Of a stretch of 64,000 bases of DNA, positions 37,205 to 47,358 are shown piece after piece. The DNA comes from a bacterium BRH_c32 (GTDB lineage: Bacteria > Bacteroidota > Ignavibacteria > Ignavibacteriales > Melioribacteraceae). Position 1 is the first letter of the stretch, and each line of letters opens with the position of its first letter. A program made the translations under genes and the position numbers. Below the pieces are notes generated by a model, which did no database searches, was not told the origin of the DNA, and worked only from the letters and a program-made list of their open reading frames with translations. The stretch covers positions 62,001 to 126,000 of the forward strand of contig LOEU01000014.1 in NCBI GenBank assembly GCA_001516025.1, in the 5' to 3' direction.

Positions 37205-38497
37205 TTGGAAGTTGTAATTAAAGACCCTGTTAATAGTGTTCAAGAATTAGAAGTTACCATTCCATATAGTGAGATAACAGAAGACATAGAAAAAGCATAT
37301 CTCGAAGAAAGAAAAAATATTGAGCTCCCAGGTTTTCGCAAAGGTAAAGTCCCTGTTTCAATGCTAAAGAAAATGTTTAAAGAAGCCATTGAATATAGAG
37401 CAAGTGAAAAAATTGCAAATAGAAAATTCTGGGATGCCGTTGATGAGAATAATCTTAAACCAATTAGCACTCCTCAATTAACGGATATCGATTTTGTTCC
37501 TGATGAAAAATTATTCTTTAAAGTGAATTTTGAAATTAAACCAAAATTAGATTTAAAAGATTATACAAATCTTGAAATTGAAAAACCGGTATTTAAACTT
37601 CGACAAGAAGAAGTAGATAAAGAAAAAGAACATCTTCTTAAAACTCATATTCAATACAATCCTGCTGAAGCTGTCGATAATAAAGACTTCCGAATTACAG
37701 TAAATCTAGATCGCACTGATAAAGATGGCGTTTCTTTGGGGAATCCTAAAAGTGAAAATATCCTTATTCAATTAAATGACGAAAAGGTCAATAAGGATAT
37801 TGTCGAAAATGCAATAGGTAAAAATATCGGCGAATCTTTCACTTTCTCATTTACCGATGAACATTTTCATGGGGAAGAAAAACATGTTGAAGAATTTCAC
37901 TATTCAGCAGAGATCATAAAAATTGAAAAAATCGAACTCCCCGAACTTACCGATGAATTAGTAAAAACTGTTACAAAAAATAAAGCAAATAATGCTGCTG
38001 AATTAGAAGAACAGATTAAAGATAATCTTACTAAATTCTACACACAACAATCAGAAGAAATTTATCTTAATTCATTGCTCGATAAAATTGTTAAGAATAA
38101 CGATTTTGAAGCTCCTAAGGGTTACGTTGAAATGGTGCATAAAAGGTTTATTGAAATGGAAAGAAAAAATGCTGCTCGTTATGGCAATAAAAACTTCGAT
38201 GAGACTGCAGTTTCTGAATATTATAAACCTCGTTCTCTTTGGAATGCTAAATGGCAGATAATTTTAGAAAACCTTTCCGAAAAAGAAAATATTAAAGTCG
38301 ATGAATCTCAATTAGAAGAATTGGCAAGAATTGAATCAGAAAAGACCGGGATCTCGGCAGATAAATTAATGAATTACTATAAAGAGAATAATAGAATCGA
38401 TGCCCTTCTTGAAGAAAAAGTTATGGATTTTCTTAAATCAAACAATAAACCTATTGAAATTGATGCAGAAGAAAAATCGAAAAAGGATAAAGTATAA
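37205..38497 (+). CDS. tig: Trigger factor
   Basis: This ribosome-associated chaperone has 430 residues. The ribosome-binding signature appears as [14 protein letters not shown] (about residue 43; canonical GFRxGKxP). Next come a domain in the PPIase position (about 150-235) and a long helical C-terminal domain ([27 protein letters not shown]). The middle domain is weakly conserved, so isomerase activity is uncertain. The start is TTG at 37205, supported by GAGG just upstream. The clpP start overlaps the stop (TAATG), giving the common tig-clpP order. Confidence 0.94.
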   Translation: MEVVIKDPVNSVQELEVTIPYSEITEDIEKAYLEERKNIELPGFRKGKVPVSMLKKMFKEAIEYRASEKIANRKFWDAVDENNLKPISTPQLTDIDFVPDEKLFFKVNFEIKPKLDLKDYTNLEIEKPVFKLRQEEVDKEKEHLLKTHIQYNPAEAVDNKDFRITVNLDRTDKDGVSLGNPKSENILIQLNDEKVNKDIVENAIGKNIGESFTFSFTDEHFHGEEKHVEEFHYSAEIIKIEKIELPELTDELVKTVTKNKANNAAELEEQIKDNLTKFYTQQSEEIYLNSLLDKIVKNNDFEAPKGYVEMVHKRFIEMERKNAARYGNKNFDETAVSEYYKPRSLWNAKWQIILENLSEKENIKVDESQLEELARIESEKTGISADKLMNYYKENNRIDALLEEKVMDFLKSNNKPIEIDAEEKSKKDKV

Positions 38498-39123
38498 TGA
38501 AACCTGAGATTTATAATCAACTCGTTCCTTATGTAATTGAACAGACCGGACGTGGCGAACGCGGAATGGATATCTTTTCTCGACTTTTAAGAGAAAGAAT
38601 TATTTTTCTTGGCACTCCTGTTGACGACCATGTTGCAAGCTTAATTGTTGCTCAATTATTATTTCTTGAAGCTGAAGATGCCGAAAAAGATATTTTCTTA
38701 TATATTAATTCTCCTGGTGGAAGTGTATCGGCTGGCTTAGCAATTTATGATACCATGAATTATATTAAAAATGATGTAGCTACTATATGCGTTGGTTTAG
38801 CTGCAAGTATGGGTGCCGTACTTCTTGCTGGCGGAGCTACTAATAAACGTTCTGCTCTTCCTAATTCAAGAATTATGATTCATCAGCCTTGGGTTGGTGG
38901 TCTTCAAGGACAAACTACCGATATCGAAATTCATGCTAAAGAAATGATTAAAACTCGTGATACTATTTATAAAATATTAGCTAAACATTCTGGTAAATCG
39001 ATGGAACAAATTACTAAGGATTGCGAAAGAGATTTCTATTTAAGTTCCGCAGAAGCTAAGGATTATAAACTTATTGATAATGTTCTGGAAAATAGAATCA
39101 CTCCGGCAAAAGAATCAAAGTAA
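38497..39123 (+). CDS. clpP: ATP-dependent Clp protease proteolytic subunit
   Basis: The 208-residue serine peptidase shows the catalytic triad Ser104 ([14 protein letters not shown]), His129 ([11 protein letters not shown]) and Asp179 ([11 protein letters not shown]). ClpP forms a barrel that degrades proteins unfolded by ClpX/ClpA. It overlaps tig by 1 bp. The usual third gene, clpX, is absent here: a strong terminator follows immediately, so the ATPase must be encoded elsewhere. Confidence 0.97.
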   Translation: MKPEIYNQLVPYVIEQTGRGERGMDIFSRLLRERIIFLGTPVDDHVASLIVAQLLFLEAEDAEKDIFLYINSPGGSVSAGLAIYDTMNYIKNDVATICVGLAASMGAVLLAGGATNKRSALPNSRIMIHQPWVGGLQGQTTDIEIHAKEMIKTRDTIYKILAKHSGKSMEQITKDCERDFYLSSAEAKDYKLIDNVLENRITPAKESK

Positions 39124-39150
39124 AAAAAAGGGCTTATAGCCCTTTTTTTT
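39122..39150 (+). terminator. Intrinsic terminator after clpP
   Basis: The run of A, then GGGCTTATAGCCC, then nine T forms a short strong hairpin with a long U-tract. It ends the tRNA-Leu/tig/clpP transcript. Confidence 0.9.
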
Positions 39151-39233
39151 TGTTTAATGTCTCTTTCTTTCTTTAATCTATATTTTTTTATTTAAAATTA
39201 CTTATTTTTGACTGATAAACAAATTGGCACATT

Positions 39234-41597
39234 ATGATTAATAGCGTAAACTTAGAACTAATCTCAAAAGTAAATTCCTTAATTGAAACTGCATTAAACG
39301 GAAAGGATTCATTTATTGACGATACTTGTAATTTCCTTGCTAATGAATTGGATCTTCAGGCAGTAGTACTCTTTAAAACTATTGGTGGAGAATATTTGAC
39401 TCTTGGAAGATCAACTAATGCCAGGAAAAATTACATAAAAGGTTCAAAATTTTCTTGTGATGGATGCTCTTCCATTTCAAACTTTAATTCGCCTTTTGCC
39501 ATTAATACTGATTCTAACTGCCAATTGCAGATTTCTGAATTTGTAATCTATGAAGGATGTTCTTCTTTCCAAGTTGGAATTAATGAATCAATTTTAATTA
39601 AAATCGCAAAGAAAACCGCATTCTCTAATAGCGATAAAGATTCATTGTTTGATCTGTTAACTTTGCTAAAATCTCATATTGCTATTTGGCTTAATATTAA
39701 AGGCGGCTCTATTCAAATAAACGACCTCCCTTTTAATAAACTAGTATTAGATTCCTCGCATGAATTAAGGAATCTAACTAATTCAATAATCGGCTTTATT
39801 AGTTTGCTTGCAGAAGAAAATTTAGCAAACTCAAATAACGATTATCTCTCTACCATTAAAAGAAATGCACAAACACTTTTAATGAACATAAATGATTTAT
39901 CCGATTTAGCTAAAATTGAAACGGGAACAATTTCAAAAAACATTAAATTATCTAATGTCTGCGAAGTGATTAATGAAGTTACTGAAATATTCAGAAACAA
40001 ATTGAAATCAGGTAATATCCAATTTAATCTCTCTCTCGCAGATGCTATCAATACTAAATTCCAATTAGAAGAACAGAAATTGCGCTATATATTAATTAAT
40101 CTCCTTCAATTAAATATCGTAATGACTCAAAGAGGTGAAATTAATATTGATGCTTCATTATCCAAAGACAATCATATTAAGATAACTATTTCGGATAACG
40201 GAAAAGGGATTTCACAAGATTTACTACCAAAATTATTTGAACCTTTTGCAATCACTAAAGTGGAAGAATCAAAAAGTACAACTGTTTCCGGCTTGACTCT
40301 TACTCTTCTTAAAAAATATGTAGAGTCATTGGGTGGTAATATAACAGTTTCTAAATCTGAATCAGGTGGACTCACATTCAGTTTTACATTAAGTTCCGGT
40401 ATTGCAAATAATTCAATTGAAAATACCCTCTCGCAATTACCTAAACCTACATTACATAATCAGGTATTAGTTATTGAAGAAGATTATGCTACGTCTAAAT
40501 TAATGAGCAATTATCTTAACAAATGGGGATATAATCCTACTCTTGTTAATTCTGAAGAACAAGCGCTAACTTTAATAAATAAGGAACAATTTCTCGCAAT
40601 TATTCTAGATATTGAAATATCTTCATCAAATGGATTAGAGCTTCTCAAGAAATTACACGAACATCCTAATTCTAAAAATATTCCGGTTATTGTCTGCTCA
40701 GTAGAACCCGAACAGCAAAAAGCTTTTATGATGGGTGCTGTTGAATATTTTATTAAACCAATAAATTATAATTTCCTCGTAGAAGTGCTTACAAGTTATA
40801 AATTAAAAAAAGATTCTAATGTTCTATGTGTTGATGATGACCTTCCTACACTTAATCTCGTTAAGAAAGCAATTGAAAGTGCGGGATTTAATGCAATTGC
40901 AGAAAACATTTCATCAAACGTAATGGAAATCATTAGCGATAAAGATATAGATTTGGCAATTGTTGATCTTGATATGCCAACTCCTAACGGATTTGAACTC
41001 ATTAAACTTATTAAGTCAGAAAAGAAATTTGCTCATCTACCGATTATAATTTATACAGGTAAAGAGAATTATGCGGAAGACTTAAAAAGTATCGAGGGAC
41101 TTTTCTCTGATCTGCTCGATAAGAAATCAACTAATATCGAAGACCTTGCTGATACTATCAATATGATGATAAATCGCTATGATTCTCCGCCTCCGGTCGA
41201 AGATGTTATTCAAAAAGATGATAATGTAATAAAAATATTATTGGCAGAAGATTATAAACATAGTCAGATAATTGTAACAAGGCTATTAAAGAAAAATGGA
41301 TTTGAAAATATTGTAGTTGTAGAAAATGGCGAAGCAGCTCTTGAGATGTCGAAAAAGGAAAATTTCTCATTAATCTTGATGGATATGCAGATGCCGATAA
41401 TGAATGGTTTTGAAGCAACCGAGAAAATAAGAAAACTTCCTGAATATAAAGATACTCCGATAATTGCTTTAACTGCATTTGCTATGAAGGGTGACAGAGA
41501 AAAATGTCTTGAATCCGGTGCTACTGATTATATTCCTAAACCGATCGATAGCAAAGACTTTATTGAAAAAGTAAAATATTATACAAACAAACTTTAA
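39234..41597 (+). CDS. Hybrid sensor histidine kinase with three receiver domains
   Basis: The 787-residue protein begins with a GAF-like region (about 10-150; VVLFKTIGGEYLTLGR) containing several cysteines (SCDGCSS, NCQLQ, EGCSS). The dimerisation/phosphoacceptor domain has His176 (SSHELRNLTNSI). The ATPase domain has a usable G1 box (ISDNGKGIS) and LFEPF. Three receiver domains follow, with phospho-Asp459, Asp578 and Asp717. There is no membrane helix, so it is cytosolic. The middle receiver departs most from the norm at its end (LLDKKS in place of KP). No HPt domain is nearby. Output is unknown. Confidence 0.92.
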   Translation: MINSVNLELISKVNSLIETALNGKDSFIDDTCNFLANELDLQAVVLFKTIGGEYLTLGRSTNARKNYIKGSKFSCDGCSSISNFNSPFAINTDSNCQLQISEFVIYEGCSSFQVGINESILIKIAKKTAFSNSDKDSLFDLLTLLKSHIAIWLNIKGGSIQINDLPFNKLVLDSSHELRNLTNSIIGFISLLAEENLANSNNDYLSTIKRNAQTLLMNINDLSDLAKIETGTISKNIKLSNVCEVINEVTEIFRNKLKSGNIQFNLSLADAINTKFQLEEQKLRYILINLLQLNIVMTQRGEINIDASLSKDNHIKITISDNGKGISQDLLPKLFEPFAITKVEESKSTTVSGLTLTLLKKYVESLGGNITVSKSESGGLTFSFTLSSGIANNSIENTLSQLPKPTLHNQVLVIEEDYATSKLMSNYLNKWGYNPTLVNSEEQALTLINKEQFLAIILDIEISSSNGLELLKKLHEHPNSKNIPVIVCSVEPEQQKAFMMGAVEYFIKPINYNFLVEVLTSYKLKKDSNVLCVDDDLPTLNLVKKAIESAGFNAIAENISSNVMEIISDKDIDLAIVDLDMPTPNGFELIKLIKSEKKFAHLPIIIYTGKENYAEDLKSIEGLFSDLLDKKSTNIEDLADTINMMINRYDSPPPVEDVIQKDDNVIKILLAEDYKHSQIIVTRLLKKNGFENIVVVENGEAALEMSKKENFSLILMDMQMPIMNGFEATEKIRKLPEYKDTPIIALTAFAMKGDREKCLESGATDYIPKPIDSKDFIEKVKYYTNKL

Positions 41598-41630
41598 TAC
41601 TTCATTTGGTTTGTTTTAGGAGAAATATTA

Positions 41631-43079
41631 ATGGAAAATATTAGGGTGAGATTTGCCCCTAGCCCCACCGGTTATCTTCATGTCGGTGGTCTTAGAACAG
41701 CTCTTTATAATTACCTCTTTGCAAAAAGAAATAATGGTAAATTCATTCTGCGAATCGAAGATACAGATCAGTCCCGCTATGTAGAAGGTGCAGTAGAAAA
41801 TTTAATTAATGCACTTAAATGGTCCGGATTAGAATTTGACGAAGGTCCCGATAAAGATGGTGGATTTGGTCCCTATTTTCAATCTCAAAGATTAGATATT
41901 TATAATAAATATGCTGCTGAATTAGTCGAAAAGAAAAATGCTTACTATTGTTTTTGTACTCCTGAGAGATTAACTTCATTGCGTGACGAACAAAAGAATC
42001 AAAATCTTCAAGCAAAATACGATAAACATTGCCTATCTCTTTCAGAGGCCCAAATAAAAGAAAATTTAAATGCCGGTATTCCTTATGTTATTCGCCTCAA
42101 TGTTCCTATCGGCGAAAAGGTAGTTTTCAATGACATCATTAGAAACCGTGTTGAGTTTGTAACCGCTACTATTGACGATCAAGTACTTATCAAAAGCGAT
42201 GGCTTCCCTACCTACCATTTAGCTAATGTTATTGATGATCATTTAATGGAAATATCTCATGTTATTCGCGGTGAAGAATGGCTAAGCTCCACACCAAAAC
42301 ATGTCTTGCTTTATAATTTTTTTGGTTGGGAAATCCCACAATTCGCTCATCTCCCACTTTTGCTCAATCCCGATAAAACCAAGCTAAGCAAACGTCAAGG
42401 TGATGTAGCCGTTGAAGATTATCGTGCTAAAGGTTATTCTCCAGAAGCACTTGTTAATTTCGTTGCTCTTCTCGGTTGGAATGCGGGCGATGATAAAGAA
42501 TTTTATTATATGGATGAATTGATTGAAAAGTTCTCTCTGGATAGAGTAAATAATTCAGGTGCAGTATTTGATATTCAAAAACTTAATTGGCTAAATACAG
42601 AACATTTTAGAAAGTTACCTAAAGATGCCCTCCTTAATCATCTAAAATCTGATATCGCAAATTCTGAATTCAATGAAAAAAAATATTCCGATGAATATCT
42701 TTTGTTGGTTATCGATTCAATGATTGAGAGAGTTACAAGTACTAAGGAAATATTGGAAAAAAGTCCTTATTTCTTTACGGAACCTATTAGCTACGAAGAA
42801 GAATCAAAAACAAAAAATTGGAAACCTGAAACACCTGAATTAATGAGTGAGCTTGCAAAAAGATTTTCTCTGCTTGGAGAGATTAAAGATAAACATGATT
42901 TTGAGCAGCCATTAAAAGAATTAGCTGCAGAAAAAGAAATCGGAGCCGGGAAATTAATTCATCCATTGCGCTTATCCGTTTCCGGAATGAGTACCGGACC
43001 CGGAGTCTATGATATCCTTTACATCATTGGTAAAGAAAAAACTATCTCGAGAATTGAAAAAGCGGTAAAAGCTATCTAG
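41631..43079 (+). CDS. gltX: Glutamyl-tRNA synthetase
   Basis: The 482-residue class I synthetase has the HIGH motif in [20 protein letters not shown] at the N-terminus, RIEDTDQSR, and KMSKS as [14 protein letters not shown] around residue 250. A C-terminal anticodon-binding domain ends [20 protein letters not shown]. An AGGAG precedes the ATG. A separate glnS lies convergent to it with 4 bp overlap, so Gln-tRNA is probably made directly and this enzyme should be discriminating for tRNA-Glu. Confidence 0.96.
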   Translation: MENIRVRFAPSPTGYLHVGGLRTALYNYLFAKRNNGKFILRIEDTDQSRYVEGAVENLINALKWSGLEFDEGPDKDGGFGPYFQSQRLDIYNKYAAELVEKKNAYYCFCTPERLTSLRDEQKNQNLQAKYDKHCLSLSEAQIKENLNAGIPYVIRLNVPIGEKVVFNDIIRNRVEFVTATIDDQVLIKSDGFPTYHLANVIDDHLMEISHVIRGEEWLSSTPKHVLLYNFFGWEIPQFAHLPLLLNPDKTKLSKRQGDVAVEDYRAKGYSPEALVNFVALLGWNAGDDKEFYYMDELIEKFSLDRVNNSGAVFDIQKLNWLNTEHFRKLPKDALLNHLKSDIANSEFNEKKYSDEYLLLVIDSMIERVTSTKEILEKSPYFFTEPISYEEESKTKNWKPETPELMSELAKRFSLLGEIKDKHDFEQPLKELAAEKEIGAGKLIHPLRLSVSGMSTGPGVYDILYIIGKEKTISRIEKAVKAI

Positions 43080-44767
43080 CTTTTACCCTCTTTTTTCGTC
43101 CAACTATCTCTCAATGTTACTGTTCTATTAAATACTAATTTATGTTCTGAACTGTATTTTGAATCAACACAGAAATATCCCGTTCGTTCGAATTGATAAT
43201 GTTCGCCTACTTTAGCATCCTTTAATGATGGTTCGAGTTTTGCCCCTTCAAGAACTACTAATGAATTAGTATTTAATAATTCTAAATAATCTTTATCTTT
43301 TTCTGATGCAGGGTCTTCGACATTAAATAATCTATCATATAAACGGATTTGTGCATCAATTGCATGACGGGCAGATACCCAATGAATTGTACCTTTTACT
43401 TTTTTTGTCGAAGTGCCTACTCCACTCTTAGTATCTATATCATAAGTGCAATGTAACTCTATAACTTTACCCGATTCATCCTTAATTACTTCTTTACATT
43501 TTATTATATATGCGTAACGTAATCTTACTTCACCGCCGAGAATTAGTCGATGGAATCCTTTTGGTGGAACTTCCATAAAGTCAGTTGATTCTATATATAA
43601 TTCATTTGAAAAAGGTAATATTTTTTTCCCCGCATTCGGGTCTTCAGGATTATTAATAGCTTCTAATTCTTCTATCTGATCTATTGGATAATTTGTTAAA
43701 ACCACTTTGATCGGATCAAGTACACCCATTACACGATTTGCTTTTTTATTCAGGTCTTCTCTAACTGCGAATTCGAGTAAAGCTATATCTGTCATCGCAT
43801 CTCTTTTTGCCACACCCACGATCTCTGCAAAATTGATAACTGAATCAGCCGAATAACCTCTTCTTCTTAATCCTGAAATAGTAGGCATTCTTGGATCGTC
43901 CCATCCGTCAACATGTTTTTCTTGAACCAACTGCAAAAGTTTCCTTTTGCTCATTACTGTATAACTTAAATTTAATCGTGCGAATTCGATCTGTTGTGGA
44001 TGATAAACTTCGAGTGAATCCAAAAACCAATCATATAATGGTCTGTGATTTTCAAATTCCAAAGTACAAATTGAATGAGTAATCCCTTCAATTGAATCTT
44101 CAATTCCATGCGCCCAATCGTAAGTAGGATAAATGCACCATTTATCTCCTTGTCTGTGATGTTCTTCGTGAATAATGCGATACATTATTGGGTCGCGTAA
44201 ATTAATATTAGGAGAAGCCATATCAATTTTTGCTCTTAGTGTTTTAGACCCATTTGGAAATTCACCATTTTTCATTCTTGATAGTAAGTCCAAATTCTCT
44301 TCTATGCTTCTACCTCTGAAAGGTGAATCAATACCGGGAACGGTTAAAGTACCTCTATTTGCTCTAATCTCATCGGCATTCATATCACATACATAAGCTT
44401 TACCTTTTTTAATTAGTGCCACTGCATATTCATACATTTGTTGAAAATAATCGGAAGCGAATAGAATTCTATCTTCAAAATCAGCCTTTAGCCATTTTAC
44501 ATCTTCTACTATAGAATCAACATATTCTTGTTCTTCTTTGCTCGGATTAGTATCATCGAATCGGAGATTGAATTTTCCATTATAGTCGCGTGCAATACCG
44601 TAATTTAAGCAGATCGATTTTGCATGTCCGATATGGAGATATCCATTTGGTTCCGGGGGAAAACGTGTATGTACCTTATTCCCCCATTTATCGGTTCTAT
44701 TATCATTATCAATTATTTCATAAATGAAATTTTTGGATTTGTTAGATTTGTTTAAATCATTTTCCAT
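43076..44767 (-). CDS. glnS: Glutaminyl-tRNA synthetase
   Basis: The 563-residue enzyme charges tRNA-Gln. It has the GlnRS-type HIGH motif [60 protein letters not shown] and the KMSKS equivalent [11 protein letters not shown], followed by the two beta-barrel anticodon domains. A complete GlnS next to gltX indicates direct glutaminylation; GlnRS in bacteria is generally taken as an old acquisition from eukaryotes. Its stop overlaps the gltX stop by 4 bp, with no room for a dedicated terminator. Confidence 0.96.
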   Translation of the reverse strand: MENDLNKSNKSKNFIYEIIDNDNRTDKWGNKVHTRFPPEPNGYLHIGHAKSICLNYGIARDYNGKFNLRFDDTNPSKEEQEYVDSIVEDVKWLKADFEDRILFASDYFQQMYEYAVALIKKGKAYVCDMNADEIRANRGTLTVPGIDSPFRGRSIEENLDLLSRMKNGEFPNGSKTLRAKIDMASPNINLRDPIMYRIIHEEHHRQGDKWCIYPTYDWAHGIEDSIEGITHSICTLEFENHRPLYDWFLDSLEVYHPQQIEFARLNLSYTVMSKRKLLQLVQEKHVDGWDDPRMPTISGLRRRGYSADSVINFAEIVGVAKRDAMTDIALLEFAVREDLNKKANRVMGVLDPIKVVLTNYPIDQIEELEAINNPEDPNAGKKILPFSNELYIESTDFMEVPPKGFHRLILGGEVRLRYAYIIKCKEVIKDESGKVIELHCTYDIDTKSGVGTSTKKVKGTIHWVSARHAIDAQIRLYDRLFNVEDPASEKDKDYLELLNTNSLVVLEGAKLEPSLKDAKVGEHYQFERTGYFCVDSKYSSEHKLVFNRTVTLRDSWTKKEGKS

Positions 44768-44876
44768 ATCATACCAAGCAATAAATTTTTAATTCACAAA
44801 TTTACACAAATAGAGAACGCCCCTCAAATATATTAACGGAAAAGAATGAAAATATATTGATAAAATAAAACAATAC

Positions 44877-44905
44877 TTGAATTTTGAGTTGTAGAAGTAT
44901 ATCTT
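44877..44905 (+). promoter_or_regulatory. Candidate promoter of tRNA-Leu(CAA)
   Basis: TTGAAT (44877-44882) and TATCTT (44900-44905) are 17 bp apart and the tRNA starts 33 bp further on. Confidence 0.45.
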
Positions 44906-44937
44906 TTAAGTTCGATTTTGAAATAAAAGATACTAAT

Positions 44938-45023
44938 GCCGGAGTGGCGGAATTGGTAGACGCGCTGGACTCAAAATCCAGTGAGGCTCAAACTTCGTGC
45001 CGGTTCGAGTCCGGCCTTCGGTA
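44938..45023 (+). tRNA. tRNA-Leu (anticodon CAA)
   Basis: This is a class II tRNA of 86 nt. The acceptor stem GCCGGAG pairs with CTTCGGT, discriminator A. The anticodon stem CTGGA/TCCAG encloses CTCAAAA with anticodon CAA. A long variable arm and the T-arm GCCGG-TTCGAGT-CCGGC are present. No CCA is encoded. Its end lies 2 bp from the stop codon of the convergent ATP-grasp gene. Confidence 0.97.
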
Positions 45024-45025
45024 CA

Positions 45026-46237
45026 TTATCCAGTAAAAGCCCTGTTAATCAGGGCTTTTCTGCTCCTATGATAAGCGATATTTGAGCCCACCCAGGTTTT
45101 GCCTTTATTAAAATCCACTCCCATCATTTCACCTTTACTCGTGCGAACTAAATTATTCACTAGTATCGGCTCTTTATCCCATAAATACATCAATCTAATT
45201 TCTACTTTCGAGTATCCATCAGGAGTTTTTATCAAAGGTGCATAATTTATTTTTTTCTGTATTATGAAATTTTCTTTATCTGGAATGACCTCAATATCGT
45301 CTTTTGTGATATTAACTTTTACTCCGCTTCCGGCAAATGAATAGAGTGGTTTCAAAACAAATTCTCTGATATCATATTTCTCAATATCAAATTCACTAAG
45401 AAAATGTGTCTCAGGTACACAGTCATATTTTAATTTCGGCAATGAATATTTGGATATTCGATAAAACCAATTTGGATGAGCCACCCATTCTATATTATAC
45501 TCTTTCTTAAAATCTATTTCATACTTTATTTCTGTTCTTTTTAGTTCATCAAATATTACGCGGTTATAAATTCTTTCAATTAAAATCTTCTTTCCATCTT
45601 TCAAATAATAAAGTTTTCTGCCTTCGACAATAATCTCTGAAATACAAACAGGCTCGATTCCAATCAATTCTTTTGTCATCAAGAAATCGATTCTGGTCTT
45701 TTGCTTTTTCGGAGTAATTTCCAGTAACACAACATTTTCGGGAGATGAATTGCCTAAAACAATCTTGCGGAAAGCATCGATATAAGACTCAAAATTATAG
45801 CCATTAAAATAGGATTTATACCCTTCTTCGACACCCCATACTTCTCTATTAACTTTATTAACTAATGTCTGGAAACAATAAAGAGACGGGAATCCTTGCA
45901 ATTCAATTAGCATCGGTTTATATGAGCCATCAGTATCAATCGTAACCGCGAAATCAATTTGGAGAAATTGTGGGTGATCGGACTCCCCAGGGACAGAATA
46001 ATCTTCCGGCACTGCCTTAAAAGAATTCTTGAGGAAATCCGCATCGGTCAAATGCCGAGCAATTTTATCGCCGCTTTCTATTAATTTTTCCGTCAATTCA
46101 TCCGATAAATAAAGCGGTGTTTCACATAAACGAAAATCTTCAACATTATCCGTTAAGTGCCAAATCTTATTTATATATTCCGAATATAATTCACTCGAAA
46201 ACGAACCATTAAACTTTTCTCTTATCTCCGGAATCAT
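45026..46237 (-). CDS. ATP-grasp-like protein (possibly circularly permuted), last gene of amidoligase operon
   Basis: The 403-residue protein has ATP-grasp-like segments: FVLKPLYSFAGSGVKVNI (nucleotide-binding lysine and glycine-rich loop, about 290), NFIIQKKINYAPLI and KVEIRLMYLWDKEPILVNNL near the end. The N-terminal half carries an acidic FLQIDFAVTIDTDG and MLIELQGFPSLYCFQ, which may be the metal-binding part placed early, as in circularly permuted members. ATP-grasp enzymes join a carboxylate to an amine via an acyl phosphate. Its ATG follows the YbdK-type stop directly (TAGATG), so both are made together. The product is unknown. Confidence 0.65.
   Translation of the reverse strand: MIPEIREKFNGSFSSELYSEYINKIWHLTDNVEDFRLCETPLYLSDELTEKLIESGDKIARHLTDADFLKNSFKAVPEDYSVPGESDHPQFLQIDFAVTIDTDGSYKPMLIELQGFPSLYCFQTLVNKVNREVWGVEEGYKSYFNGYNFESYIDAFRKIVLGNSSPENVVLLEITPKKQKTRIDFLMTKELIGIEPVCISEIIVEGRKLYYLKDGKKILIERIYNRVIFDELKRTEIKYEIDFKKEYNIEWVAHPNWFYRISKYSLPKLKYDCVPETHFLSEFDIEKYDIREFVLKPLYSFAGSGVKVNITKDDIEVIPDKENFIIQKKINYAPLIKTPDGYSKVEIRLMYLWDKEPILVNNLVRTSKGEMMGVDFNKGKTWVGSNIAYHRSRKALINRAFTG
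45035..45059. terminator. Hairpin terminator inside the end of the ATP-grasp gene
   Basis: AAAAGCCCTG and CAGGGCTTTT form a 10-bp perfect stem with a TTAAT loop. It lies 12 bp after tRNA-Leu(CAA) and within the last codons of the convergent gene at 45026, so it can end transcription of both. Confidence 0.8.
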
Positions 46238-47350
46238 CTATAAATTCAATCCTTGATTTGTCTGCTGAATAATAAAATCAACCACTTTTCTTAGGTCTCC
46301 GGTTTTTTCAAATACATCCAATTGCCTTTTAGCACCGGTTTTCATTTTAATCATTTCATGAATATAATTGATCTCGTCTCTGCTCCCGAGTTCATCAATT
46401 ACTTCATCAACAAAATCGAGCAATTCATATATCAATGATGTGGTATCTACTTCAGCCGATTTACCGAAATCGATCATCTTTCCTTCGAGTCCGTATCTTG
46501 CAGCACGCCACTTATTTTCATTGATTAAAATTCTTCTATATAATCTAAAGCCAAGATTTCTCTTTAAAAGTTTATGAAGCTTTGCAACTACCGCTTGAAT
46601 CAATGCAGCAATAGCAATAGTCTCATCGACTAACATCGGTATATCACAAATCCTTATTTCCAAAGTAGGATAAAATGGATGAGGTCTTACATCCCACCAG
46701 ATTTTTTTTGCATTATCGATACAACCAGTTTTAATAAGCAGATCAACATACGAATCGAATTCACCCCTGCTATTAAAATGATCAGGAATTCCGGTTCTCG
46801 GGAAACGATCAAATATCTTAGCACGATACGATTTGAAACCCGTATTCCTCCCTTTCCAGAATGGTGAGCTTGTAGAAAGAGCAAATATATGCGGGAGAAA
46901 ATATCTTACTGCATTCATTATATGAATCATATCTTCTTTATTATCAAGTCCCACATGAACATGAAGACCAAAGATCAAATTAGCACGTGCTACCTGCTGC
47001 ATATCTTCTACTACACTATGATAGCGAGGATGATTTGTGATACTCTGATCTTCCCATTTAGAGAATGGATGAGTTCCGGCTGCCGCAATCTCTAATCCTT
47101 GCGCTCTTGCTATCTTAGCTAAGCTAGAACGGAGCTTTACGACTTCTAATCGTGCCTCTTGAATATTCCCGCATACATTGGAGCCGACTTCCACAACAGA
47201 CTGGTGCATCTCTGCTTTCACCTGTTCTTGAAGAATCATTTTTCCTTCATCAAGAATCTGTTGAATATGCGATTTTAGTTCACGTGTTACAGGATCTATA
47301 ATTTGAAACTCTTCTTCAATTCCAATCGAGAATAACTTATCTTCTGCCAT
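46238..47350 (-). CDS. YbdK-type carboxylate-amine ligase (GCS2 family)
   Basis: The 370-residue protein has the GCS2/YbdK pattern: FSIGIEEEFQIIDPVTREL at the start, KAEMHQSVVEVGSNVC, AAAGTHPFSKWEDQ, NLIFGLHVHVGLDNKEDMI, and LSTSSPFWKGRNTGFKSYR. This glutamine-synthetase fold family makes gamma-glutamyl-type amide bonds; YbdK of E. coli has weak glutamate-cysteine ligase activity. Here it is sandwiched between two ATP-grasp genes and behind an esterase. That suggests one step of a small peptide-like biosynthesis, not glutathione synthesis proper. Confidence 0.88.
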   Translation of the reverse strand: MAEDKLFSIGIEEEFQIIDPVTRELKSHIQQILDEGKMILQEQVKAEMHQSVVEVGSNVCGNIQEARLEVVKLRSSLAKIARAQGLEIAAAGTHPFSKWEDQSITNHPRYHSVVEDMQQVARANLIFGLHVHVGLDNKEDMIHIMNAVRYFLPHIFALSTSSPFWKGRNTGFKSYRAKIFDRFPRTGIPDHFNSRGEFDSYVDLLIKTGCIDNAKKIWWDVRPHPFYPTLEIRICDIPMLVDETIAIAALIQAVVAKLHKLLKRNLGFRLYRRILINENKWRAARYGLEGKMIDFGKSAEVDTTSLIYELLDFVDEVIDELGSRDEINYIHEMIKMKTGAKRQLDVFEKTGDLRKVVDFIIQQTNQGLNL

Positions 47351-47358
47351 AATGCTCC

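Noticed and set aside
46238..47350. Glutathione biosynthesis (GshA) call for the GCS2 gene
   Set aside because: The motifs are YbdK-like and the partner ATP-grasp genes do not resemble GshB; context suggests another product.
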